Origin: Candidatus Carbonibacillus altaicus
GTDB taxonomy: Bacteria > Bacillota > Bacilli > Thermicanales > DSM-22653
Direction: 5' to 3'
NCBI GenBank assembly: GCA_003050645.1
Contig: PEBX01000001.1
Span: 40,872-104,871, forward strand
DNA length: 64,000 nt
Part shown: piece by piece, positions 1-9,700 of the stretch
How the letters are laid out: the number at the start of each line of letters is the position of its first letter
Position numbering within the stretch: position 1 is the first letter of the stretch
Notes under the pieces: generated by a model
The model's input: the letters and a program-made list of their open reading frames with translations, nothing else
Told to the model about the DNA's origin: nothing
Databases searched by the model: none
Position numbers and translations under genes: made by a program

Positions 1-228
1 CGAGAACATGCCGTCACTGATCTTTACCTCGCCGGTATCAATACGTCAATTTGTGTCATGGCCACAACACAGGGCGGTTATTTCCGCGGCTTTCGTATGC
101 ATGTGTTAGAACAGGCGACTGCAGATCTATCCGCGGAAGCACATGCGTTTGCCTTAAAGCATATGGCCAACATCTATAAAGCCGAAATCGTTCGGGATGA
201 GGAAGCCTTTGCACGCACGCCAACTTAA
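1..228 (+). CDS. Isochorismatase-family cysteine hydrolase, C-terminal part (cut by window edge)
   Basis: Open frame from base 1 to a TAA at 226-228 (75 residues), with the start outside the window. The residues LYLAGINTSICVMATTQGG match the family pattern of a glycine-isoleucine turn followed by the catalytic Cys (ICVMAT) and a helix ending in RGF. The later 'LEQATADLSAEAHAFALKHM' stretch fits the usual C-terminal helix. Family members hydrolyse isochorismate, nicotinamide or related amides and imides; the substrate cannot be read from this fragment. A decayed transposase tail starts at its 3' end. Confidence 0.75.
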   Translation, partial: REHAVTDLYLAGINTSICVMATTQGGYFRGFRMHVLEQATADLSAEAHAFALKHMANIYKAEIVRDEEAFARTPT

Positions 229-455
229 CATTGAATCGAAGGAGATCCGTAAGGAATTGGAGGCGATTGCGATGAAAGATCCAGGGTTTTGCAGAAGGAC
301 GAAAAGAAGGGCAAGCAGTAGGACGAGCAGAAGGTAGAGCAGAAGGATTAGCTGAAGGTGAAAGGCAAAAGGCCATCGAGATCGCAAGAGAGATACTTGC
401 AGAAGGGGACAGTCCAGAACGTTTGGCGAGGCTTACGAAACTATCCTTATTGTAG
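218..455 (+). pseudogene. Decayed C-terminus of an Rpn/PD-(D/E)XK-family transposase-like nuclease
   Basis: Two adjoining reading frames together give a family-like tail. Frame 2 (about 218-290) reads RQLNIESKEIRKELEAIAMKDPG. From 291 a different frame reads AEGRKEGQAVGRAEGRAEGLAEGERQKAIEIAR and ends at TAG 453-455. The 'KELEAIAMKDP' motif and the Gly-Glu-Arg-rich repeat tail are typical of Rpn/PDDEXK recombination-promoting nucleases, but the roughly 40 residues normally between them are missing and the frame is shifted. There is no catalytic domain, so this is a dead remnant. It overlaps the end of the upstream hydrolase gene by a few codons. Confidence 0.6.
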
Positions 456-491
456 GTTATTCACTTTTTTTTTGTACGTATATATGCTAGT

Positions 492-532
492 AAAAAAGGG
501 TGCCCCTATCACTTTTGGGACACCCTCTTTTT
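492..532 (-). terminator. Rho-independent terminator of tRNA-Ala
   Basis: AGGGTGYCCC stem with the loop around TATCACTTTT and a T-run on both flanks. It lies 11 bp past the 3' end of the minus-strand tRNA and could also work for the plus-strand remnant. Confidence 0.75.
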
Positions 533-542
533 AACTATGTAC

Positions 543-617
543 TGGTGGAGGCGAAGGGAGTCGAACCCTCGACCTCTTGAGTGCGATTCAAGCGCTCTCC
601 CACTGAGCTACGCCCCC
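543..617 (-). tRNA. tRNA-Ala (anticodon CGC)
   Basis: Minus-strand cloverleaf with acceptor GGGGGCG paired to CGCCUCC, D arm GCUC...GAGC, anticodon stem CUUGA/UCAAG with loop AUCGCAC, T arm GAGGGUUCGACUCCC and an encoded CCA end. The anticodon CGC reads only GCG. Its arms closely match the tRNA-Ala(GGC) at 21.2 kb, which supports alanine identity. Confidence 0.9.
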
Positions 618-898
618 ATTGTCAAAACCTACTTTATATATCGTCTTAAAAAAACCTCCCCTCGCTGGTTCACACCAAAGCCTTCAAAGTATGAAACAAC
701 AGCGACATGTAATAATATAGCTTAGCTATCAGGAAAAGTCAACATGCATTTTTTGCTATGATCATCATGTTTATAACAAAGACAATGATGAGGAAGCTGT
801 TGGCGTGAATGAAACAATGGGGATAAGGTATGCGACCTTATCTCATGAAGCGAACTATACTTAAAACGCCAAAGGGAAATACCTCGAGACCAGTACTG
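618..898. other. Gap between tRNA-Ala and manA
   Basis: About 280 bases with no convincing gene. The upstream part must hold the promoter of the minus-strand tRNA (an AT-rich TATATA lies at about 635-640), but no clear -35/-10 pair could be chosen. Frames open here lack ribosome sites. Confidence 0.3.
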
Positions 899-907
899 TG
901 CTATAAT
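899..907 (+). promoter_or_regulatory. Extended -10 promoter of manA
   Basis: TGCTATAAT matches TGnTATAAT exactly; no good -35 is seen 17 bp upstream. Transcription would begin near 914 and leave a leader of about 48 bases before the manA start. Confidence 0.5.
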
Positions 908-961
908 AAGCTATATAAGCATGAACGGAACATAGACGTTAAGCCAACGAGGAGGGATCTT

Positions 962-1942
962 ATGCTTCAACCAACCGTTCCTTTACGTTTTGTACCCCGT
1001 CTGGTCGGGCGGGTATGGGGAGGACACGCACTTCAAAAGTTTTTCCCGAAAGCCGACCGGGAAGGACTTGATCGTGACACAATCGGTGAAGTATGGACGC
1101 TTGTCGATCACCCGTCCTATGCCTCCCGTGTGGCGGACGGCCCCTGGAAAGACGCAACCTTGCGCGAGCTTATGCGCGAGCATGCGGAAACGCTCATCGG
1201 TTACCCGGCCGACCGGTTTCCTTTGCTCATCAAATGGATCGAAGCTCAGGCCGACCTGTCCGTGCAAATTCATCCAGATGATGCCTACGCCCGCAAGCAT
1301 GAAGGGGACCTCGGCAAAAGTGAAGCCTGGTATATCGTTCAGGCACCACCCTCGAAACGTGTGATTGCCGGCGACACCTTCCCCTCCGCGCACGTGTACT
1401 GGGAAGCGATTAAAAAAGGGGAACTCAAAGCATACCTTAAACATACAACGATCGAAGAAGGCGAATTGATCTATATTCCTTCCCGAACCGTCCATGCACT
1501 TCTCGCGGGATCAGTCGTCATCGAGGTCCAACAGCCTTCCGATGTCACCTACCGCATATACGACTGGGATCGAATCGACCCGGTGACCGGAAAGCCGCGT
1601 ACCTTGCATCTGGAAAAAGCAGCTGATGTCATTCCGTTCGGTGAGCCGTCGCGCGTACAGATCGAGCGCTCCGTTATCGATACGCCGTATTTTCGCCTGG
1701 AAAAAGTCATTCTGAGACCAGACGAGACATTACGGCGATCCCCGCATACAGAAAACCGCGCGCATGTCCTCATCGTCGCCGAAGGAGACGGCCTGCTCAG
1801 AGCAGAGACAGCAAATGAGATGGCGGGTGACATGATCATCCAGCGCGGAGACACCATCCTGCTTCCTTATGCGCTTAAAACTTATCAGGTGAAGGCTACC
1901 GCGCCCCTCACCCTCGTCCTAGCAATGACACCGTCATCATGA
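962..1942 (+). CDS. manA: Mannose-6-phosphate isomerase, class I (ManA)
   Basis: Interconverts mannose 6-phosphate and fructose 6-phosphate in the cytoplasm. The 326-residue protein has the short class I form found in Bacillus. Zinc-site motifs are visible: QIHPDD, GKSEAWY and, near residue 180, IPSRTVHAL. The frame is open 132 bases further upstream, but ATG 962 is preceded by GAGGAGGGA at proper spacing, begins at the usual family N-terminus, and lies just after an extended -10 promoter. Single-gene transcription unit; no clear terminator follows. Confidence 0.93.
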   Translation: MLQPTVPLRFVPRLVGRVWGGHALQKFFPKADREGLDRDTIGEVWTLVDHPSYASRVADGPWKDATLRELMREHAETLIGYPADRFPLLIKWIEAQADLSVQIHPDDAYARKHEGDLGKSEAWYIVQAPPSKRVIAGDTFPSAHVYWEAIKKGELKAYLKHTTIEEGELIYIPSRTVHALLAGSVVIEVQQPSDVTYRIYDWDRIDPVTGKPRTLHLEKAADVIPFGEPSRVQIERSVIDTPYFRLEKVILRPDETLRRSPHTENRAHVLIVAEGDGLLRAETANEMAGDMIIQRGDTILLPYALKTYQVKATAPLTLVLAMTPSS

Positions 1943-2119
1943 TCTCATCTGTATCATACCACCTGTCCATGATAGTTGATGCTGTGTCTGTACGTGTTTG
2001 GTGATGTATCTGTACTTTTGTCGTCATCGCATAATACTTATGACGTACGTATCCCGTATGCAATCAGTACGTATCCGGTATTAAACATGCTTGTAAAGCC
2101 TGCTAAAGAGGTGAGTTGA

Positions 2120-2725
2120 TTGCCTTTATCTTACGAACAGTTTTTTGAAGACTGGCTGGTAGAATCTTTCTGGCAGATGATCGATGATCTCGATGTCCAT
2201 TACACGCTCTGGCCCGAAGTCGAACAGATGTTCAGTGATCATCCCGATGTCTTTGGAGACAACGCTCAGGAAAAGCTCGAATCTTTGCTGCTTCAGCGCC
2301 TGTACGTCAATCATGAAGACAGCTGGTGGGAAGGCATTCACATCGCACAAAATGAAGCGTTCTGGGAACGGGCTAAAAATAATTTTTTTACGGCAGCGCT
2401 CTACACGTTGAATGAAGTCATCGCCGAGCCGATTCGCTTAAATCAGGAGACGTTCCAGTTCATTCAACGTCATATGACACATCGGCTGCCAATTGAAACC
2501 CGTTCGAATGATTTGCGCACACTGCATGCCAAAGCGCTCAAATCACGGTTAACCGCTTATCAGGAACATCTCCACATCATGGCGTATATGTGGACGCAAT
2601 ATTTCTTCATTCATCTAGCCGTTCTCTTTCCAGCTGCCTTTGAAGCAAAGCTTTTTGGTCCCTACCACCGGAGAGCCCACTTTCGCTTGCTTCCGCCTAA
2701 GAAAAAATCGCAACCCAAAGAGTAA
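2120..2725 (+). CDS. Uncharacterised 201-residue protein
   Basis: I do not recognise this family. The TTG start is preceded by AAAGAGGTGAG at good spacing. The protein is soluble, rich in Trp, Phe, Tyr and His, mostly helical in character (FFEDWLVESFWQMIDDLDVHY, AYMWTQYFFIHLAVLF) and ends in a basic tail PPKKKSQPKE. No signal peptide or metal motif stands out. It lies after manA on the same strand with a 177-bp gap and converges on the helD-like gene. Confidence 0.6.
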   Translation: MPLSYEQFFEDWLVESFWQMIDDLDVHYTLWPEVEQMFSDHPDVFGDNAQEKLESLLLQRLYVNHEDSWWEGIHIAQNEAFWERAKNNFFTAALYTLNEVIAEPIRLNQETFQFIQRHMTHRLPIETRSNDLRTLHAKALKSRLTAYQEHLHIMAYMWTQYFFIHLAVLFPAAFEAKLFGPYHRRAHFRLLPPKKKSQPKE

Positions 2726-2823
2726 AAGGACAGACCTTGAAACAACAATCGAAAACCTCTGTTTTCAAACATTTATTTTCAAATGAAGGAAACGTGTCAT
2801 CACGATCGAATGGGAACATGTAC

Positions 2824-5178
2824 TCACGTACGCACTGGTTCAAGCGGCACACCCTCGAGAAAAGGAGATGGTTCTCCGATCGATACGAGCCAAAGTTCGT
2901 GTTTGGCGCGCATGGCGATCATATGCAGCAAGTAGCGGTCGAGCGATGAATGATAGTTTTGGCTTGATACGTCATACAAGATCGCCGCATCGAATTCGAT
3001 TCCCTTGGCCAAAACGCTGGGGATGATAAAGACCGGACCTTTTAACTGCTGCGTGTCGGTCTTGACCCGCTGATAGGAAAAGGACGTGCCGATATACGCT
3101 TCCAGTTCGTCGCACGCACGATCCGTTTTACAAATCATGGCAATGAGTCCGTGCCCCCGGCGAATGAGTGTTTCGATGATATCTTTAAGCACGGCTGTGA
3201 CGTGATCATGCTGCGTAATCGTTAAAAGCTTAACCGGGGTGCCGTGTCTAGGAAAAGCCTCCAACATCCCTGCCTCCGGTAAAACGTGACGGGCAAAAGC
3301 GGCTATCTCTTGCGTGACGCGATAACTTTTTAAAAGTGCGCGCGACTGAATCGGGCCGCGTTCGCCCATGCAACGATAGAGCGCATGACCGGATTCAATA
3401 TGAAACACATTTTGAAGCGGCAAAAGGGCCTGAAAACGGTCCCCTAAAAAGGTAAATCGGGCGCGTGGGAAATACGAAAGAAGCCAGGAGAGCTCAAGCG
3501 GCGTCAGATCCTGAGCCTCGTCCACGACACAGTAAGCCGTCTCCCGGCGCGGTACGGTGCCCGTCAGTTTGAGTTTTAACCAGGCGATTCTGAGCGCATC
3601 CCAGTAATCAAGCACAGGACGGTCTAACCGCTTGCGGACCGTTTCGCTATTTTCCACGGCGAGCAGCCGATCTGGCAAGAGCGATTTAAACCGTTCATCT
3701 TCATATAAAGCGCGATACGTCTGGACAAAGTCGATGAAGGCCCTTGACACAATCGCCTCGCGAACGAGGCTTGCTTTTTGTTTAACGACATACGCTCGTA
3801 GATGGGCTTCATACATTTTCTGCAGATACACAACATCGGACGCATTATGTTGACGTTTTTCGATGAGCTGATAAATTTTTTGTAACGTAACGTCTGGTAG
3901 CGCTTCAATGGCACGATCTACCCACGGTTCTCGGGACAGTTCTTTCGCCCGGTGCTTAAGCATCGTCTTAAGCCGCGTTGCAACACCGTGGATGCGTGCT
4001 TCTCGCGGGACGCCCTCGTGCGCGAGCGCGCGGTACATCGCCTCGATCTCTTCGGCATGAAACCAGATCACGTCACCTTCGGTGAGATCGCGAAAAACAG
4101 GCCCAGTTTCGTAAATTTTTTCCAGATATGCTTCCAGGATATCCACCATCTGTTCATTCGATGTAAGCTGAAGCCGCCGTTCCACCTCATGCCGCCGCTC
4201 GGGCGAGCCGTTACCGCTCAAGAAAAAGTCGATCTCTACGGAAGGATCAAGAACGTCATACGGCGCGAGGACCTCGCGAATAAGCTCGGCCATCGTCCGC
4301 TGCGTGACCTGCTCGGCACCGAGTTCTGGCAGCACATGAGCCGTGTACTGTTTGAACAAGGGGTTGGGCGAGATGACGACGAGCGCATCGCTCGTTAACC
4401 GACTGCGATAGCGATACATTAAATACGCCACGCGCTGAAGTGCAACCGATGTTTTACCGCTACCGGCGACACCCTGCACGAAAAGAAAAGCGCTTTCGCT
4501 GTCGCGAATGATTGCATTTTGTTCTTTCTGAATCGTCGCTACCTGTACACTCAAGGTATGTCCTGCTCCTTGAGACAGCACTTCACGCAGTACCTCATCC
4601 CCGATGGCCACATCGGAGGTGTCAAACATCGCTTTGAGCTTGCCCTGACGAATGACATACTGCCGTTTTTTGAGGAGCTCTACGTTTTGTTCACCGAGCG
4701 GTGTCTCATAAGAAGCCGGGCCGAGGGAAGCATCGTAAAATAGACTGGCGACCGGAGCACGCCAATCGATGATCAGATCTTCCCCGCTTTCTTCATCGTA
4801 GAGCCCTTTGATCCCCAGATACAATTGCATCACGCCCCCACCGCGGGAAGCATCGTCTTTGAGGTCAATGCGGGCAAAATACGGACTGCCAAGCATGGTA
4901 ACGAGAATCTGCTTATCTTCTCCCGAACTTTTAAGGCGACGCCTAAGCTCATCGATGAGCAGCTGCTGCTGGGCAATGTCGGCCGCTGCTTCCAGCGCGT
5001 CATCGGCGGTCAGAGGATCCATCGAAATGTCTTCCCAGAAAGATTTGGAAAGCGCAAGGTGTTCGGCATACGCCGCGCCGCTTTCTTCAACCAGTGCGGT
5101 AATGCGCGCGCGAATTTTTTCGATGACCCAATCAATCCGCGCTTGCTCCTGTGCCCATTCTGCTTGCTTCTTTTGCAT
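2824..5178 (-). CDS. helD: HelD-like UvrD-family ATPase (RNA polymerase recycling factor)
   Basis: 784 residues with an N-terminal coiled coil (1-80), a Q-motif (TIQKEQNAI, about 215), Walker A GVAGSGKTS (236-244), Walker B VVDEAQDLTPLE in the second half and superfamily 1A C-terminal motifs ending in AMRAKHELWLV. HelD proteins bind RNA polymerase and release stalled complexes from DNA and RNA in Gram-positive bacteria. The start overlaps the ftsY stop (TGATG), so translation is probably coupled. That neighbour is unusual: helD is normally a separate unit. Confidence 0.85.
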   Translation of the reverse strand: MQKKQAEWAQEQARIDWVIEKIRARITALVEESGAAYAEHLALSKSFWEDISMDPLTADDALEAAADIAQQQLLIDELRRRLKSSGEDKQILVTMLGSPYFARIDLKDDASRGGGVMQLYLGIKGLYDEESGEDLIIDWRAPVASLFYDASLGPASYETPLGEQNVELLKKRQYVIRQGKLKAMFDTSDVAIGDEVLREVLSQGAGHTLSVQVATIQKEQNAIIRDSESAFLFVQGVAGSGKTSVALQRVAYLMYRYRSRLTSDALVVISPNPLFKQYTAHVLPELGAEQVTQRTMAELIREVLAPYDVLDPSVEIDFFLSGNGSPERRHEVERRLQLTSNEQMVDILEAYLEKIYETGPVFRDLTEGDVIWFHAEEIEAMYRALAHEGVPREARIHGVATRLKTMLKHRAKELSREPWVDRAIEALPDVTLQKIYQLIEKRQHNASDVVYLQKMYEAHLRAYVVKQKASLVREAIVSRAFIDFVQTYRALYEDERFKSLLPDRLLAVENSETVRKRLDRPVLDYWDALRIAWLKLKLTGTVPRRETAYCVVDEAQDLTPLELSWLLSYFPRARFTFLGDRFQALLPLQNVFHIESGHALYRCMGERGPIQSRALLKSYRVTQEIAAFARHVLPEAGMLEAFPRHGTPVKLLTITQHDHVTAVLKDIIETLIRRGHGLIAMICKTDRACDELEAYIGTSFSYQRVKTDTQQLKGPVFIIPSVLAKGIEFDAAILYDVSSQNYHSSLDRYLLHMIAMRAKHELWLVSIGEPSPFLEGVPLEPVRT

Positions 5179-6641
5179 CAGCGCTCACCATCCGGATCAT
5201 GACTGGAGCGATTTCGTCCAAACCACCTGAACCATTTTTTCTTCTCCGGTTTCTCTTTGTCCACTTGCTTGTCTTCCACGCTTTTTTCCAGATTGTCCTC
5301 TATATTTTCTGGATCGTCCTCCGCGTTGTCTGCTTTCCTCTCTTCGTATGTGCCTACTTGGTTAATTTCCGGTTTGTCTGCTTGACTGTGTTTGTGATTG
5401 CCTTTTTGTTCGACCTCTTGTTTGTTTTTGGGCTCGTTTTCGTGTTTATCTATCGGTTTGTTCGCCTGTTTATCCACACGTTGCGGTGGTTCATCTTCTG
5501 TATCTTTATTGAGCTCACGCACGCTCTCCGCCGACCCATTCGCCGACCTATCTGCCGACTCATTCGCCGACCTATCTGTCGACCCATCCGCCAGCCAAAC
5601 TGCAGGGTCATAGAGCTCCGGAGAAGCTTTTTCCGTCACGCGCTCTCCTCTTTCATCCCCTTCGTCCTGCTTCATCTCTTCGGGGAAAAGCGCGTTGACA
5701 TAAGCTTCGGCAGCAAAGGGTTGAAGATCGTACAGACCTTCCCCTAACCCGACCAGTTTGACCGGCAGACGGTACTGTTCGTGAATGGCGAGGGCAATCC
5801 CGCCTTTCGCCGTGCCATCCAGCTTGGTTAAAATAAGGCCGCTTACATCGACGACTTCTTTAAACGTTTCTGCTTGACGGAGCGCATTTTGCCCTGTCGT
5901 CGCATCCAGTACGAGGAGCACCTCATGCGGTGCATCCGGTATCTCCCGCTGAATCACCCGCCGAATTTTGGCGAGTTCTTCCATAAGGTTGGCTTTGTTC
6001 TGCAAACGCCCGGCCGTATCGCATAAAACGAAATCGATGCTGTGCTCTTTGGCCAGACGAATCGCATCGAAGACGACCGCTGCCGGGTCGCTCCCGCTCT
6101 CTTTGGCCACGACCTCGCATCCGGCGCGCTCACCCCATATTTTGAGCTGTTCGATCGCTCCTGCCCGGAACGTATCCCCGGCGGCCAGGATCACGCTTGA
6201 TCCGCTCTCTTTTAACTGCCGGGCAAGCTTACCGATCGTCGTAGTCTTCCCCACGCCGTTTACCCCGACGAATAAGTAGACAGTCGGACCAGCGGAAGCT
6301 ACTTTAAGCTCGCGCTCGGGCGCCACTTCTTCGAGAAGCTCGATGAGGCGTCGCTTAAGAAGCCCCGGCACGCGCGATGCGTCTTTAATTTTTTCCTTCC
6401 GGACATCTTCCCGTAGCGTATCCATGAGCCGCATGACGGTGTCGACGCCGACATCGGCCATAATGAGCGCTTCTTCCAGTTCTTCATAAAAGGCCTCATC
6501 GATGGCGCGATTCTGTCCGAATAACCCGCTAAACGGAGAAAGTGCCGCCTCGCGCGTTTTGCGCATCCCTTCCTGAAATGATTTGGCGACATTTTCACCG
6601 GCTTTTTTAAGCGAAGCAGTCAGTCGATCAAAAAGACCCAT
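5178..6641 (-). CDS. ftsY: Signal recognition particle receptor FtsY with a long C-terminal extension
   Basis: GTPase that docks SRP-ribosome complexes at the membrane. The N domain (1-110) and G domain (about 118-320) are complete: G1 GVNGVGKTTT, DTFRAGA, G3 DTAGRLQ, G4 TKLDG, and the closing GLGEGLYDLQPF. A Bacillus FtsY would end near residue 325. This one continues to 487 with a hydrophilic, Asp/Glu/Lys/Asn-rich region that contains short repeats (DRSANESADRSANGSAES) and finishes with KKKWFRWFGRNR near residue 470. A basic-aromatic segment following or preceding an acidic region resembles the N-terminal A region and lipid-binding helix of E. coli FtsY, here at the other end. Operon: smc is upstream, helD is coupled downstream. 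Confidence 0.95.
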   Translation of the reverse strand: MGLFDRLTASLKKAGENVAKSFQEGMRKTREAALSPFSGLFGQNRAIDEAFYEELEEALIMADVGVDTVMRLMDTLREDVRKEKIKDASRVPGLLKRRLIELLEEVAPERELKVASAGPTVYLFVGVNGVGKTTTIGKLARQLKESGSSVILAAGDTFRAGAIEQLKIWGERAGCEVVAKESGSDPAAVVFDAIRLAKEHSIDFVLCDTAGRLQNKANLMEELAKIRRVIQREIPDAPHEVLLVLDATTGQNALRQAETFKEVVDVSGLILTKLDGTAKGGIALAIHEQYRLPVKLVGLGEGLYDLQPFAAEAYVNALFPEEMKQDEGDERGERVTEKASPELYDPAVWLADGSTDRSANESADRSANGSAESVRELNKDTEDEPPQRVDKQANKPIDKHENEPKNKQEVEQKGNHKHSQADKPEINQVGTYEERKADNAEDDPENIEDNLEKSVEDKQVDKEKPEKKKWFRWFGRNRSSHDPDGER

Positions 6642-6721
6642 CCCGGTTCACCCTTTATCCGTATCGTATCTACACTTACTTTATACACTCTCTATAAAAA
6701 GTGCAACCAACCGCCCACCAG

Positions 6722-6765
6722 CATAAAAAAAGAAGGCTGCCCCAACGCAGGAACGTCAGGGCGTA
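6722..6765 (-). terminator. Possible terminator after smc
   Basis: Minus-strand GCCC...GGGGC hairpin starting at the smc stop codon and followed by a run of seven T. The stem is weak, so read-through into ftsY is likely. Confidence 0.4.
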
Positions 6766-9700
6766 GGAAGTATCTCTTTTTTTCTGGCTTCTTTTAATGT
6801 CACCGAAAGAACCTGACTCGTTCCATTCGTACTCATCGTCACGCCGTACAGTTGATCGGCGGCCATCATCGTCCCCCGGCGGTGGGTGATGACGATAAAT
6901 TGCGTCTCCTTGCGAAACGTTCTTAAAAAGTCGGCAAAACGACTGACATTGGCCTCATCCAGCGCCGAGTCGACCTCGTCCAACACACAAAACGGCACTG
7001 GACGTACTTTCAATATGGCAAACAAAAGCGAAAGCGCCGTAAGCGCACGTTCGCCGCCGGATAAAAGCGAAAGCTGTTTCATCTTTTTGCCGGGCGGTTC
7101 GACCATGAGTTCAATACCGCTCGTAAGCGGGCTCGCCGGATCCATGAAGACGAGATCAGCATCTCCTCCGCCGAACAAGGCCCGAAACACGTCGCGAAAA
7201 GCGTGGCGAATGCCCTCAAACGTTTCCCTAAACCGCGTTAACATCTCCTGCTCGATCCCGGCGATCAATTTTTTTAAAGCCGCTTTGGCGCGCTCCATAT
7301 CCTGAAGTTGAGCCTGTAAAAAACCGAGCCGCTCCTCGAGCCTTCGTGCTTCTTCAATCGCCCCGAGATTGACCAACCCGAACGATTCGAATCGTTTTTT
7401 GTGAAGGGATAAAGCTTGCTTGAGGGGGGTGCGCTCTTCCTCGGGAATCAGGTCATACTGAGCGCGGGCTGCTTTTACCGTCAATCGGTACGTCTCCCCG
7501 AGCTCTTTTAAGGCCTGATCGAGACGATCATAAGTCCGCGTATAAGCCGTTTCAATCTCATAGAGCGTTTTACGAACCGTCTCCCGCTCGTACTCGATCG
7601 TTTTTAAAGTTTGCGATGTTTCCTGAACCTCCTTTTTTAGCGCGGCCTGCGTTTCAAGGAGACGAGAAATTTCCCGCTCCAGTGACGAAAGCTTTTCTCT
7701 AGTTGTCTGAAGACGGCCCTGGCGCTCGACTTCGGCCTTTTCATTTGCCTGAAGCTCCGTCTGGATCCGCTTTATCTCTTCTTCTATGGTACCCAGTGCA
7801 CGTGTGAGCTTATCCAGCTCAACTTTTTTTTCTACGTACAGTTTTTCTTCATGTTCCTGTACCGTTTTTAAGCGCACGAGCGTAAGGTGCGCTTCATTCT
7901 TACTCGACTGCGCTTCTTCCAAAGCCGCTTCGCTCTGCTCGAGACGCGCTTCCAAGGAAGCGATAGCTTGTTCCAGGGCCGCGCGCTTCTTCTCTTCACT
8001 TTCCCATCGTGCTTGAAGCGACTGCCACTCTTCCGTCACCGTCGTAAGATCGAGCGAAAGATGCGTCCGTTCGAAATCCAGCGCGTTAAGACGTTCTTTA
8101 AGCACACGCACCTGCTCTTCCGCCGATTGATGGGCCGCGCGCAGTTCACCTTCGCGACTTTTTAGCGTCTCGTACATTTGTTCTTGATTCCGAATGCGGG
8201 TGATGAGGTCATTTTCTTTATCTCGAGCGGTGTTCAATTCCCGCTGCAGGGTATCGACTCGCGCGCGCAGTTCCTTTAGTTTTTCCTGCTCCAGCTGGCG
8301 TTCTCTCTCCCGCGCTTTGAAGAGCGAACGCCGCGACTTTTCACCGCCTCCCGTCATCGACCCACCTGGATGGACGAGGTCGCCATCTAAGGTGACGATC
8401 CGGTAACGATGGCGCAGTTTTTTGGCCAGCCCATTCGCTGTGACGAGGTCGCGGGTGACGATGGTCGTCCCCAGCAAATAAGCAAGGATCTCCGCATAGG
8501 CGGCATCAATCTCTACCATTTCTTGCAAAACACCGAGCGTGCGGGGCTCTCGCGCCACGATCCCCCGCTCTTCATGCGTAAGCGTCCGTCCGCGGATCGT
8601 CGTTAGCGGTAAAAACGTGGCACGCCCCCGCCCTTCAGCTTTTAAGTAGGCGATGGCCTCCCGGGCGCTTTTTTCATCTTCGACGACGATATGTGTAAGC
8701 TGCGCGCCTAGTACGACTTCCACAGGAAGTTTGAACTCCTCCGGAATTCGCAAAAGGTCTAAAACTGCACCGTGCACGCCATGAAGCCGCCCTTCGCGCG
8801 CGGCAGCTAACACGGCCCGCGTTCCTTCATGGAAACCACCGAAATCTTCTCCACTTTCCACTGCCTTGAGGCGTGCTTCTGCCTCTTGAAAACGTAACGT
8901 CGCGGCATCGAGTTGCGTGTTTAAGCGTTCGCGATGGATGTCGAGGGTATGCTTTTCACCTCGTAGCGCGTCTAATGTTTGGCGGAGATCATCCAGCGTT
9001 TGCCGGAGCGCCTGAAGCTCTTCTTCTATCGTTTGAACCGCCCGGTGTGCTTCTTCCCAAGAAGCTTTGAGCGAGCTCGCCTGTATTTCTTTATGCGTGA
9101 TGTCCCGCCTTAATTTTTCCCGGGTCTCAGTAGCTTTTACGAGCGATGCATGAAGCTGAACAGTACGCGCATAAAGATCGACATAATCATCTTTTTGCGC
9201 CGCAAGCTCGGCACGAAGCGCTTCTACAGACGTCGCCTGCCCTTCATTTTGCAAAAGTACGTCTTCGAGCTCGGCAATCGATGCCTGTCGCTTGTGCAAA
9301 GCATCGCGGAGCGCCTCGAGCGCCTCTTCATCTTCACGCTTTTTAACGCTATCTTCCTCGCGCTGGTGCTCCCGTGCCGCAAGGCGTGATTTTAGTTCCT
9401 CGCGCCGCACTTTTAAAAGTTCGCCTTCACCGCTTAAACGTTCTACGAGGGTCACCGCTTCGAGGCGCTCTTGAGAAAGCGTGCGTTCTCGCGCTTCCAG
9501 GGTGGCAAGCGTCTCTTCGTGTTTTAAAAGCTCTGCTTCCAGCGTATGTCGCTTGGCATCGAGTGCACTTAGATCTCCTTCCAAACGTTCCTTTTCTGCG
9601 CCCAATCGTTTGAGCTCGGCGCTTCCTTCCTCGATATCGGTTACCAAAAAACGTATCTTGAGGTTATCATACGCTTGTTTTTCGACCAGATAGGCTTCCG

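Noticed and set aside
537..725. 62-codon ORF reading RRRESNPRPLECDSSALPLSYAP
   Set aside because: This is the well-known false peptide from antisense tRNA sequence. The same happens at 20172 and 21188.
5151..5747. 198-codon plus-strand ORF that looks like a hydrophobic membrane protein
   Set aside because: It is the antisense of the acidic, Lys-rich ftsY tail; complementary codons give Phe/Leu/Val. No ribosome site.
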